Source of the DNA: an uncultured Pedosphaera sp.
Lineage (GTDB): Bacteria; Verrucomicrobiota; Verrucomicrobiia; Limisphaerales; Pedosphaeraceae
Length of the DNA: 51,703 nt
Direction of reading: 5' to 3'
Assembly: GCA_903930565.1 (NCBI GenBank)
Contig: CAIYZC010000841.1
Location: forward strand, 1-51,703
Each line of letters begins with the position of its first letter. The stretch's first letter is position 1. The notes below the pieces were generated by a model that was given only the letters and a program-made list of their open reading frames with translations, searched no databases and was not told the DNA's origin. The position numbers were made by a program, and so were the translations under genes. Shown in pieces: positions 16,841-24,417 of the stretch.

Positions 16841-17612
16841 TTTCGCGACTGCGCCGCACATTCTGATTTCCCCCGCGGACGCCGCGGCGGGCAGCGAATT
16901 TGGCGACGGCTCCATCAGCCTTGCCGAAACCTACCAAAAGGCCGTCATCAACGCCGGGGGCCTGCCCTTGGTCCTGCCCGGCGCCACGGATGCCGGCTTC
17001 ATCGCCGAGTGTGTCCGCCGTTGCGACGGGGTCTTGCTGACCGGCGGGGAGGATCTCGATCCGAGGCTTTATTGCGCCGGCCCCGTGCCCCCCGAACTGG
17101 CCGCCACCGTCGTGCCCGAAGCCGGCTTGCGCGACACCCGCGAACTGCGGCTCATCGAGGAGATTTTCCGCCAACGCAAACCCGTGCTCGGCATTTGCCG
17201 GGGCCACCAAATTCTCAACGTCGCCCTCGGCGGCGACCTCATCATTGATATCCCCCGGCAACTCCCCGCCGCCCTCCCCCACCGGCTCTTGGAGCGGAAG
17301 GCCGAGTTCGTCCATGAAGTGCGTCTGGCGCCCGGTTCCCGGCTCGCCCAAATCACCGGCCAAACCGTGCTGGGCGTGAACAGCACCCACCACCAAGCCG
17401 TCGGCCGGGTAGCCGCGCCCTTGGCCGCTACGGGGCTCAGCCCGGATGGCGTCGTCGAGGTCTTGGAGCTCGCGCCCGACGGAGCGGCCCGCCTGCCTTT
17501 CTTCCTCTCCGTGCAGTTCCACCCGGAGCGCCTCGCCGACCGACACCCCGAACACGCCGCAATTTTCACGGCTTTCGTCCAAGCCTGTCGCGCGGCGCGG
17601 CCCGCGATTTAA
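16827..17612 (+). CDS. Class-I glutamine amidotransferase-like peptidase (gamma-glutamyl-gamma-aminobutyrate hydrolase type)
   Basis: A 261-residue protein of the Peptidase_C26 / PuuD-like group, which hydrolyses gamma-glutamyl amide bonds in the cytoplasm. The catalytic triad is visible: nucleophile Cys124 in VLGICRGHQILN, and His232 and Glu234 in SVQFHPER. The segment GVLLTGGEDLDPRLY is typical of this group, as is VNSTHHQAV. The GTG start at 16827 was chosen because GGAG lies ten bases upstream and the recognisable domain begins directly after it; codons further upstream are a shadow of the 89-residue gene. Whether it acts in polyamine breakdown is unknown, as no other puu genes are nearby. 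Its TAA shares four bases with the TAA of convergent uvrA. Confidence 0.88.
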   Translation: MKPFDFATAPHILISPADAAAGSEFGDGSISLAETYQKAVINAGGLPLVLPGATDAGFIAECVRRCDGVLLTGGEDLDPRLYCAGPVPPELAATVVPEAGLRDTRELRLIEEIFRQRKPVLGICRGHQILNVALGGDLIIDIPRQLPAALPHRLLERKAEFVHEVRLAPGSRLAQITGQTVLGVNSTHHQAVGRVAAPLAATGLSPDGVVEVLELAPDGAARLPFFLSVQFHPERLADRHPEHAAIFTAFVQACRAARPAI

Positions 17613-20266
17613 GCCCCCGCGACCGCCGGCCGCAAAAACTCCTTGAGATACCGGCCGGTGTGGCTGGCCGCCACCTCGGCCACCGTTTCGGGCGTTCCTT
17701 CCGCCACCAATCGGCCCCCCGCCTCCCCGCCTTCCGGCCCCAGGTCGATCACCCAGTCCGCTTCCGCGATCAAATCGAGATTGTGCTCGATCACGATGAC
17801 CGTGTGCCCCGCGTCCACCAGGCGCTGGAGCACCGCCACCAAGCGTCGCACGTCGGCGATGTGCAATCCGATCGTCGGCTCCTCCAGGATGAACAAATTG
17901 TGCCGGCCGGGCGGCGCATCCGCCTCGCCGCCGCGCAACCCGGTCAGCAGATGGCTCACCAACTTGACGCGCTGCGCCTCGCCTCCGCTCAACGTGGGGC
18001 TGGTTTGCCCCAGCTTGAGATAGCCCAGCCCCGTATCGCGCAGTGCCTGCAACGGCCGCACCAGCCGGGGAAACGCGGCGAAAAACTCCAGCGCCTCGTC
18101 CACGGCCAGATCCAGCGCCTCCGCGATGTTCCGCCCATTGAGTAAAATGTCCAAGGTCTCCCGGTTGAACCGGCTCCCCTGGCACACCTCGCACCGCACA
18201 TACGCGGGCGGCAGAAAATTCATTTCCAACTTCACCGTGCCCGCCCCCTCGCACCCGGGGCAGCGCCCTTGGGCGCTGTTGAAGGAAAACCGGCTGGGCG
18301 AATAACCGCGCAGCCGCGCCTCCGGCACCTGCGCGTACAGTTGCCGGATCACATCAAAGAATCCGACGTACGTGGCGGGAATCGAGCGCGGCGTGCGGCC
18401 GATGGGTGATTGGTCCACCTCGTACACCGCTTGCAGCGACTCCGCACCGCGCAAGTTCGCCGCGGCGGCCTTCCCCGCCCCCTTCGCCGTGGCCGCGGCC
18501 ACCGCCGGCAACAGGCATTCGCGGATCAGCGTGCTCTTGCCCGAACCGCTCACGCCCGTGACCACCACGAACCGGTTCAGCGGAAAGCGCACCGTCAAAT
18601 TCTTCAGATTATGAACGCGCGCCTGCCGCAGCGTGAGCCAAGGAAAGGTCCGTCCTGCCCCCACCGGGCGCCGCGCCCCGCGCGCCGGCACCGCCGGTTT
18701 CTCCCGCAGGCAGCGGCCGGTGATGGACTCCGGATGCCGCCGCAGTTCGGCCAGGGTGCCGCTCGCCACAATTTGGCCGCCGTGGATGCCCGCGCCGGGG
18801 CCCAGATCAATGATGTGATCCGCCCGCCGCATCGTCTCCTCGTCATGTTCCACCACCACGACGGAATTCCCCCGCGCCCGCAGCGCCTGGAGCGCCCCCA
18901 GCAATTGCTCATTGTCCCGCGCGTGCAGGCCAATCGTCGGCTCATCCAGCACATACAAAACCCCGCTGAGATTGGACCCCAGTTGCGCCGCCAGCCGGAT
19001 GCGTTGGGTCTCCCCGCCGGACAGCGTCGGCACCCCGCGCGCCAATTGCAAATAATCGAGCCCCACGGCGGAGAGAAACTTCAGCCGCTCCGCGATTTCG
19101 GGCAGGATATCCCGCGCGATTTGCGCCTCCCGCCCGGCGAATTCCACCCCTTGGAAAAACTCCAGCGCCCCGCGCACGGGCATCTGCGTGAGCACTTCAA
19201 TGGTGGGCGAGTTCTCCTCGTCCAACACCAGCCGCACCGCCCGCGCCACGGCATTCAAGCGCGCGCCCCCGCACTCCGGGCACGACTCCCGCTTGCCCTC
19301 CTGCCAGTCGAACCAGGATTCCTCGATGGCGTCCGCCCGCGCCCCGCGGTCCACGTCGGGCAGGTAAAACAACTCCCCGAACCCCCGGCACTTCGGACAC
19401 CAGCCCTGGGCCGAGTTGTAGCTGAATTGCTTGGGATCCAAAGCCGCGAAGGAACGTCGGCACTTCGGGCAGGCCCGCTCCGTTGCGTGCAGGGTCACCT
19501 CGCCCTTGGCATCCAAAGCGAGCAAAGTCCCATGGCCCAGTTGCAGCGCCTCGTCAATCAAGCTCTGCGGGGTGCGCTGCTCCTCCACGGATTTGCCGCC
19601 GAGCTCTCCCGCAACAATCTCCACATCGTGCTCCCGAAACCGGTCCAACCGCAACCGCGCCGCCGACTCCAAAATCCGCCCATCCGCCCGGATTTCCCGG
19701 TAACCATGCTCCGCCGCCCACTCCGCCACCTCCGTATGAAAGCCCTTGCGATTCCGCACCATGGGCGCCAGCAACTTCAGCGGCCCGCGCCGCCGCACTT
19801 CCGCCTGCAACCGCGCGCCCAATTGATCGCGCGTTTGACTCGTCACCGCGCACTCGCAATCCGGGCAATACTGCGTCCCCAACCGCGCGTAGAGCAGCCG
19901 GATGAAATGGTAAATCTCCGTCACCGTGGCCACCGTGCTTTTGCCGCCCCCGCGGCTGTTGCGCTGCTCAATGCTCACGGTCGGCGGAATGCCCGTGATC
20001 AAATCCACCTCGGGCTGCGCCAATTGCTCCACGAATTGGCGCGCGTACACATTCATGGAGTCCAGGAACCGCCGCTGCCCCTCCGCAAACAGCAGGTCGA
20101 AGGCCAATGTGCTCTTGCCCGAGCCGCTCACCCCCGTGATCACCACGAATTGATTCCGCGGGATCTGCAGCGTCAGATTCTTGAGATTATGCTCCCGCGC
20201 GCCGTAAATGCAGATCGCATTCGCCGCCCCTTCCGTCATCGCCAAATTATCAGTGCCATCAAACAC
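17609..20266 (-). CDS. uvrA: Excinuclease ABC subunit A
   Basis: An 885-residue DNA-damage sensor ATPase of nucleotide excision repair. Two ABC ATPase halves are present: first Walker A GVSGSGKS at 45-52 and a second GVSGSGKST in the C-terminal half, with signature motifs LSGGETQRIRL and LSGGEAQRVKL. Zinc-binding CxxC pairs occur in the first half (CPKCRRSF ... WCPKCRGFG) and the second (RCPGCEGAG ... RCEVCQGSRF). It is somewhat shorter than the usual ~940 residues. The given start is GTG; an in-frame ATG at 20239 is an alternative because the fold begins just after it. Convergent with the amidotransferase gene, whose TAA overlaps this TAA in the four bases TTAA. Confidence 0.95.
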   Translation of the reverse strand: MFDGTDNLAMTEGAANAICIYGAREHNLKNLTLQIPRNQFVVITGVSGSGKSTLAFDLLFAEGQRRFLDSMNVYARQFVEQLAQPEVDLITGIPPTVSIEQRNSRGGGKSTVATVTEIYHFIRLLYARLGTQYCPDCECAVTSQTRDQLGARLQAEVRRRGPLKLLAPMVRNRKGFHTEVAEWAAEHGYREIRADGRILESAARLRLDRFREHDVEIVAGELGGKSVEEQRTPQSLIDEALQLGHGTLLALDAKGEVTLHATERACPKCRRSFAALDPKQFSYNSAQGWCPKCRGFGELFYLPDVDRGARADAIEESWFDWQEGKRESCPECGGARLNAVARAVRLVLDEENSPTIEVLTQMPVRGALEFFQGVEFAGREAQIARDILPEIAERLKFLSAVGLDYLQLARGVPTLSGGETQRIRLAAQLGSNLSGVLYVLDEPTIGLHARDNEQLLGALQALRARGNSVVVVEHDEETMRRADHIIDLGPGAGIHGGQIVASGTLAELRRHPESITGRCLREKPAVPARGARRPVGAGRTFPWLTLRQARVHNLKNLTVRFPLNRFVVVTGVSGSGKSTLIRECLLPAVAAATAKGAGKAAAANLRGAESLQAVYEVDQSPIGRTPRSIPATYVGFFDVIRQLYAQVPEARLRGYSPSRFSFNSAQGRCPGCEGAGTVKLEMNFLPPAYVRCEVCQGSRFNRETLDILLNGRNIAEALDLAVDEALEFFAAFPRLVRPLQALRDTGLGYLKLGQTSPTLSGGEAQRVKLVSHLLTGLRGGEADAPPGRHNLFILEEPTIGLHIADVRRLVAVLQRLVDAGHTVIVIEHNLDLIAEADWVIDLGPEGGEAGGRLVAEGTPETVAEVAASHTGRYLKEFLRPAVAGA

Positions 20267-20439
20267 GCCCGCAACCTACCATCCCCAAGCCCCCCGCGCA
20301 GCTGCAAACTCAATTCCCGGGGTTTGCCCCCCGGCACCAAGTTCGTCCGGGCCGCTTTCGCTTTGACTTCCCGCCCGCCGCGGGGTGAAAGTGGCCTTGA
20401 CCACGCGGCCCTTGGCCGCGCCCCGCGAACGGATAATTT

Positions 20440-21057
20440 ATGGGCCAGAAAGATCCCCGTGTGGACGCCTACATCGACCAGGCGCCCGAATATGCCCGCC
20501 CGGTGCTCCGGCACTTGCGCGAGTTGGTGCACACCGCCTGCCCGGATGTCGAGGAGGGCTGGAAATGGAGCATGCCCCATTTTCTCAAGGATGGCATCCT
20601 GTGCAGCATGGCCGGCTTCAAAAACCATTGCGCCTTCAACATCTGGCGCGGGGAACTCATTTTTGGCGAGGGCTTGACCGCCGCCGGCCGGGCCAAGGAA
20701 ACCATGGGCCGCTACGGCCGGGTCCGCTCCTTGGCCGACCTCCCACCGGACGCCGAAATCCTCGGCCACCTCCGCACCGCCCTGCATCTCGGCGCCACCG
20801 GGGCCAAGAAAAAAGCTTCCCCCCGACCCAAAGCGCCCGCCGCCGAGCTCCCCGTCCCCGGGTGCGTCACCACCGCCCTCGCCGCACACCCGGCCGCCCG
20901 CGACCAATTCACCCGCCTTAGTCCCAGCCACCGCAAGGAATACATCGAGTGGATCACCGAGGCCAAAACCGACCCTACCCGGCAAAAGCGCTTGGCTACG
21001 ATGGTCGAATGGCTCACCGAAGGCAAATCACGCAACTGGAAATACCAGAAGTGCTGA
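20440..21057 (+). CDS. YdhG/YdeI-type protein (DUF1801 plus OmdA-like C-terminus)
   Basis: A 205-residue cytoplasmic protein. The N-terminal half (about 1-115) has the DUF1801 pattern: VDAYIDQAPEYARPVLRHLR, EGWKWSMPHF and MAGFKNHCAFNIW. The C-terminal part (about 145-205) matches the YdeI/OmpD-associated motif (LSPSHRKEYIEWITEAKT, KRLATMVEWLTEGK, NWKYQ). A Lys/Pro/Ala linker joins them. Family members are widespread; E. coli YdeI has been linked to peptide/bacteriocin resistance, but a mechanism is not established. The gene diverges from uvrA across about 173 bases that must hold promoters for both; no strong -35/-10 pair stood out there. Confidence 0.85.
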   Translation: MGQKDPRVDAYIDQAPEYARPVLRHLRELVHTACPDVEEGWKWSMPHFLKDGILCSMAGFKNHCAFNIWRGELIFGEGLTAAGRAKETMGRYGRVRSLADLPPDAEILGHLRTALHLGATGAKKKASPRPKAPAAELPVPGCVTTALAAHPAARDQFTRLSPSHRKEYIEWITEAKTDPTRQKRLATMVEWLTEGKSRNWKYQKC

Positions 21058-21304
21058 AGCCGGAATCCGGCCCCAAATCCGGCATCGTCCGGCTCCCCCC
21101 CCGCGCTTCGCCAACTTGGCGCGCGGTTAATCCAACCTTCCGAATCGTTGGCTGATTCACCGCACTCCTTAACTCGCCACCCTCAAGTCGCAACATCGCA
21201 CCCTCGGAACGGCTTTTTCCCGCCTCGACCCGCGCAAGTTAAGGGGTGCAAACCGGCCGGCGTTTGTTAGGATATTCAAGCGGGCGTTACGCCCCCAGAC
21301 GCGC
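21058..21304. other. Intergenic region of 247 bases
   Basis: No convincing gene. Just after the YdhG-like stop there is a 13-base hairpin-like palindrome GCCGGAATCCGGC and further ATCCGGC-type repeats. The last 60 bases before hisI are more AT-rich (around TTAGGATATTC) and probably contain its promoter, but no clear -35 was identified. Confidence 0.5.
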
Positions 21305-21694
21305 ATGAGCTTTTACGACCAATTGAAATTTAACGCGGACGGATTGATTCCGGCCATCGTGCAGGACCACGCCACCGGCCGGGTCTTGATGATGGCCTGG
21401 ATGAACCGGGCCTCCCTCGAATCCACCCTCGCCACCGGCAAGACCCATTTCTGGAGCCGGTCCCGCAAGAAGTTTTGGATGAAAGGCGAAAGCAGCGGCC
21501 ACACCCAAACCGTGAAGGATGTGGCGTTCGACTGCGACGGCGACACCTTGCTGATTCAAGTGGAGCAAGTTGGCGCGGCCTGCCACGAGGGTTATCGCTC
21601 GTGCTTTTTCCGTTCGGTCAACGCGGCCGACTCCACGGACCGAGTCACCGAGCCGCAATTGCTCGATCCCGCCAAGATTTACGGCCAGGGCTAA
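21305..21694 (+). CDS. hisI: Phosphoribosyl-AMP cyclohydrolase
   Basis: A 129-residue enzyme of histidine biosynthesis that opens the purine ring of phosphoribosyl-AMP (third step). Diagnostic segments are [38 protein letters not shown] and [20 protein letters not shown]; the cysteines in DCDGD and [12 protein letters not shown] are the conserved zinc/metal ligands. It is the monofunctional form, without the HisE pyrophosphohydrolase domain. The next gene starts at the base after its TAA, so they are co-transcribed. Confidence 0.96.
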   Translation: MSFYDQLKFNADGLIPAIVQDHATGRVLMMAWMNRASLESTLATGKTHFWSRSRKKFWMKGESSGHTQTVKDVAFDCDGDTLLIQVEQVGAACHEGYRSCFFRSVNAADSTDRVTEPQLLDPAKIYGQG

Positions 21695-22219
21695 ATGGAA
21701 GACCGAGTGCCATTTGGCGGTCGGATCTACTGGATGTGCCTGGCGGTGCTCGTCGTGGGCCGGGGTTTGGATTTTTTCAGCACTTGGCTGGCCACGCCGA
21801 ATTTGCGGTTGGAGGGCAATCCCATCGCCCGCCGGCTGGGTTGGAAATGGGGCACCGGGGTAAACGTGATCCTCTGCGGGGTCTTCGCCGCCTGGCCGCT
21901 CTGCGCCATCGTGATCGGCACCGCCAGTTGCCTGGTGGCCGCGCATAATTTCCAGAACGCCTGGCTGATGCGTTCCTTGGGTGAAGACAATTACCAACTC
22001 TGGCACCTGCAACGACTCCGCCAGGCCTCGGCGCGGCTTTACCTCGGCTGCGTGCTCGCCCAGAGTCTGCTCATCGGCGCCGTGGGCGCCGCGGTTGCCT
22101 ACTTTGGCGATCCCGGCTTGATCTCGGTCGGCCTCGGCTGGGGGATTGTCTGCTACGCGTTCGCCGTGGCGTTTTACACTTCGCTTTCCGTCTGGCGCCT
22201 GCGCCGGGTCTTCGGTTAA
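21695..22219 (+). CDS. Integral membrane protein, unknown function
   Basis: A 174-residue protein with four probable membrane helices (near residues 13-34, 53-83, 115-137 and 142-165). A conserved-looking loop, LRLEGNPIARRLGWKWG, lies between the first two, and QNAWLMRSLGEDNYQLW precedes the third. The family is not recognised. It begins directly after hisI and is followed 13 bases later by trpE, so it sits inside an amino-acid biosynthesis transcription unit, although nothing in the sequence ties it to that pathway. Confidence 0.78.
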   Translation: MEDRVPFGGRIYWMCLAVLVVGRGLDFFSTWLATPNLRLEGNPIARRLGWKWGTGVNVILCGVFAAWPLCAIVIGTASCLVAAHNFQNAWLMRSLGEDNYQLWHLQRLRQASARLYLGCVLAQSLLIGAVGAAVAYFGDPGLISVGLGWGIVCYAFAVAFYTSLSVWRLRRVFG

Positions 22220-22232
22220 CCTCCGCCTTGCC

Positions 22233-23753
22233 ATGTACTCGCCGACGCTGGAAAATTTTGTGACGCTGGCCGCGCAGGGGAATTTGATCCCGGTCGCGCG
22301 CCGCATTCTCGCCGATTTTGAGACGCCGCTCTCGGCCTATCGCAAACTGCGCGGCACCGAAGAATCCTTTTTGTTCGAGTCCGTGGAAGGCGGCGCCCAT
22401 CTGGGCCGCTATTCCTTCGTGGGCTGCAATCCCCGCGCCGTCATCCGACAAAACGGCGACCGGGTGGAATTGATCGAAAACCGCACCCGCCGTGAATTCG
22501 TCGTCTCCCGGGACCCCGCCGCCGGCCCCGACGCGGTGCGCGACGGACTGGTGGTTGTGGAGCGCGTCATGCAGCGCTACCGCCCCGTCGCGGTCCCCGG
22601 CCTGCCCCGCTTCACGGGCGGCGCCGTCGGCTTCATCGGCTACGAATTCATCCACGACGTCGAACCCATCGTCCCCCGCCCCGAACGCAACGACCTCCAC
22701 ACGCCCACGATGTACTTCCTCGTGACGGATGAGTTGCTCATTTTTGACCACGTCGCCCAGACCATCACCATCGTGGTGAACGCCATTATGGACGACGGCA
22801 AGGCGCCCGCCGAAGCCTACGAGGACGCGGTGAGCGAGATCGACCGCTTGGTGGAATTGCTGGAACTGCCGACGCACCACCAGCCCGTCACCGTGCCCAC
22901 GGTCTTCCCTTCGCTGCCCTTCGAATCCAACGTCAGCCGCGAGACTTTCGAGGCAAACGTCCGCAAGTCGAAAACCTACATCACCTCGGGCGACATCATC
23001 CAGGTGGTCGGCTCCCAGCGCTTCAGCACCCCGGTGCACGCCACACCGTTGGACATCTACCGCGCCGCCCGCTCCATCAACCCCTCCCCGTACATGTTCC
23101 TCTTGGAGCTGGCGGGATTCTCGTTGGTGGGCGCCTCGCCGGAAATCCATGTGCGCTGCGAGGATCGCAAGGTGGAAATCCGCCCCATCGCCGGCACCCG
23201 CCCCCGCGGCCAGACCCCCGAGTTGGACTTGCAGAACGAGAAGGACTTGCTCGCCGATCCAAAGGAACGCGCCGAGCACGTCATGCTGGTGGATTTGGCC
23301 CGCAACGATCTCGGCCGCGTGTGCGACTACGGCTCCGTGCAGGTCAAGGACCTCATGATCATTGAGCGTTACAGCCATGTGATGCACATCGTCTCGCAAG
23401 TGGAAGGCCACTTGGCCGCGAACCAAACGCCCTACGAATTGATGCGCGCCACCTTCCCTGCCGGCACACTCAGCGGCGCCCCCAAGGTCCGCGCCATGCA
23501 AATCATCGCCGAGCTGGAACAATGCCAACGCGGGCCCTACGGCGGCTGCGTCGGTTACTTCTCGTTCCACGGCAACTTGGATTGCTGCATCACCATCCGC
23601 ACCGCCCTCATCAAGGACGGCCGCGCCTACATCCAGGCCGGCGGCGGCTGGGTGAATGATTCCACCCCGGAAGGCGAGTTCGAGGAAACCGTGAACAAAG
23701 CCAAGGCCATGCTCAAAGCCGTGGCGCTGGCCGAGTCGTTCACCGCGAGATAA
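22233..23753 (+). CDS. trpE: Anthranilate synthase component I
   Basis: A 506-residue chorismate-binding enzyme; with a glutamine amidotransferase partner (TrpG, not in the window) it makes anthranilate for tryptophan synthesis. Conserved segments include FTGGAVGFIGYE in the N-terminal domain, LVGASPEIHVR, EIRPIAGTRPRG, ERAEHVMLVDLARNDLGRV, the catalytic FPAGTLSGAPKVRAMQII, GPYGGCVGYF and QAGGGWVNDSTPEGEFEET. The N-terminal ESVEGG stretch resembles the tryptophan feedback site (LLES-type motif). The ATG at 22233 fits the family start; the longer upstream frame overlaps the membrane-protein gene and is not used. A PabB role is less likely because the TrpE-type N-terminal domain is complete. 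Confidence 0.95.
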   Translation: MYSPTLENFVTLAAQGNLIPVARRILADFETPLSAYRKLRGTEESFLFESVEGGAHLGRYSFVGCNPRAVIRQNGDRVELIENRTRREFVVSRDPAAGPDAVRDGLVVVERVMQRYRPVAVPGLPRFTGGAVGFIGYEFIHDVEPIVPRPERNDLHTPTMYFLVTDELLIFDHVAQTITIVVNAIMDDGKAPAEAYEDAVSEIDRLVELLELPTHHQPVTVPTVFPSLPFESNVSRETFEANVRKSKTYITSGDIIQVVGSQRFSTPVHATPLDIYRAARSINPSPYMFLLELAGFSLVGASPEIHVRCEDRKVEIRPIAGTRPRGQTPELDLQNEKDLLADPKERAEHVMLVDLARNDLGRVCDYGSVQVKDLMIIERYSHVMHIVSQVEGHLAANQTPYELMRATFPAGTLSGAPKVRAMQIIAELEQCQRGPYGGCVGYFSFHGNLDCCITIRTALIKDGRAYIQAGGGWVNDSTPEGEFEETVNKAKAMLKAVALAESFTAR

Positions 23754-23960
23754 AGTCCCGCGGATCCGCCTGCCCGGCGGTCGCCACCGGCCGCTTTGCT
23801 TCACACGTTGGGCTGCGTCCCGCCACCGCTCCCGCCGCCCAAACTTGGCCTCGGGGCACGCCGCAAACGGGCGGGCCGCAGGGCCTGCCGATTTTCCCTC
23901 CACGGGCGCGTTCCGCCCCCCAACGGTCCTCCCGCGGCTCACAAAACAATAAACTCAAAT

Positions 23961-23974
23961 ACTAACAAATTAGT
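23961..23974 (+). promoter_or_regulatory. BlaI-type operator, site 1
   Basis: ACTAACAAATTAGT is an inverted repeat (ACTAA / TTAGT around CAAA). Its reverse complement matches the second site for 12 bases. It abuts the -35 hexamer, so a bound repressor would block RNA polymerase. Confidence 0.7.
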
Positions 23975-24002
23975 TGACGAACCGAAAATCCAGTTCTAAA
24001 TT
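23974..24002 (+). promoter_or_regulatory. Probable promoter of the BlaI/M56 operon
   Basis: TTGACG (23974-23979), a 17-base spacer, and TAAATT (23997-24002) fit a sigma-70-type promoter. The -35 touches operator 1 and the probable start point lies in or near operator 2, the usual layout for a self-repressing BlaI-type gene. Confidence 0.6.
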
Positions 24003-24008
24003 GCAACT

Positions 24009-24022
24009 ACTAATTTGTTAAT
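24009..24022 (+). promoter_or_regulatory. BlaI-type operator, site 2
   Basis: ACTAATTTGTTAAT; its first 12 bases are the reverse complement of the matching part of site 1. It is 48 bp from site 1 (start to start) and eight bases before the repressor start codon, which has no visible Shine-Dalgarno sequence. Confidence 0.65.
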
Positions 24023-24030
24023 AGATCAAT

Positions 24031-24417
24031 ATGGCACGCAAACCAGCAACAATGTTGACCAACGCGGAACACCGCATCATGGAAGTCCTCTGGTCACGGA
24101 GCTCCGCCACCGTGGCGGAGGTGGTGGCAGCCTTGGGCGGCACGGACGCCTACACCACCATTCTGACCCTGATCCGCATTCTCAAGGCCAAGGGGTATGT
24201 GAGCAGCCGCAAAGAGGGCCGGGCTTATGTCTTCACCCCAAAGGTGGAACGGAGCGCGGTGGCCCGCAAGGCGACCCACCAACTCTTGTCCAAATTCTTC
24301 GCCGGTTCGCCCCGTGAACTGGTGCTGTCCTTCCTGCAGGATGAGGAATTGAGCGCCGGTGAGCTGGACGAATTGAAACAAATCATCCTGCGGTCCGATC
24401 CGGAGGAGGAAGCATGA
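24031..24417 (+). CDS. BlaI/MecI/CopY-family transcriptional repressor
   Basis: A 128-residue winged-helix repressor. The DNA-binding domain covers about residues 8-75 (LTNAEHRIMEVLWSR, AYTTILTLIRILKAKGYV, EGRAYVFTPKV). The C-terminal helices (about 80-125) form the dimerisation part and are where such repressors are cleaved by their M56 partner. Two inverted-repeat operators overlap its own promoter, so autoregulation is expected. The stop overlaps the start of the M56 protease gene (ATGA, 24414-24417). No beta-lactamase gene is nearby, so the physiological target is unlikely to be simple lactam resistance. Confidence 0.94.
   Translation: MARKPATMLTNAEHRIMEVLWSRSSATVAEVVAALGGTDAYTTILTLIRILKAKGYVSSRKEGRAYVFTPKVERSAVARKATHQLLSKFFAGSPRELVLSFLQDEELSAGELDELKQIILRSDPEEEA

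Larger units (their letters stand above)
23754..24030. other. Intergenic region with AT-rich BlaI-type control region
   Basis: The first ~185 bases are GC-rich with no convincing gene. The last ~90 bases switch sharply to AT-rich sequence and contain the two operators and the promoter of the blaI-like operon. No clear terminator for trpE was found, although GCGGATCCGC just after its stop is a short palindrome. Confidence 0.6.

Noticed and set aside
18410-20677. Open frame of 755 codons on the plus strand
   Set aside because: It is antisense to uvrA, which has all its catalytic motifs; the plus-strand translation is Arg/Pro-rich with no domain.
22071-23942. Open frame of 623 codons on the minus strand
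   Set aside because: Antisense to trpE; no recognisable domain.
23796-23999. Small open frame upstream of the BlaI-like gene
   Set aside because: Low-complexity Pro/Arg translation with no start signal, and it crosses the operator and promoter.
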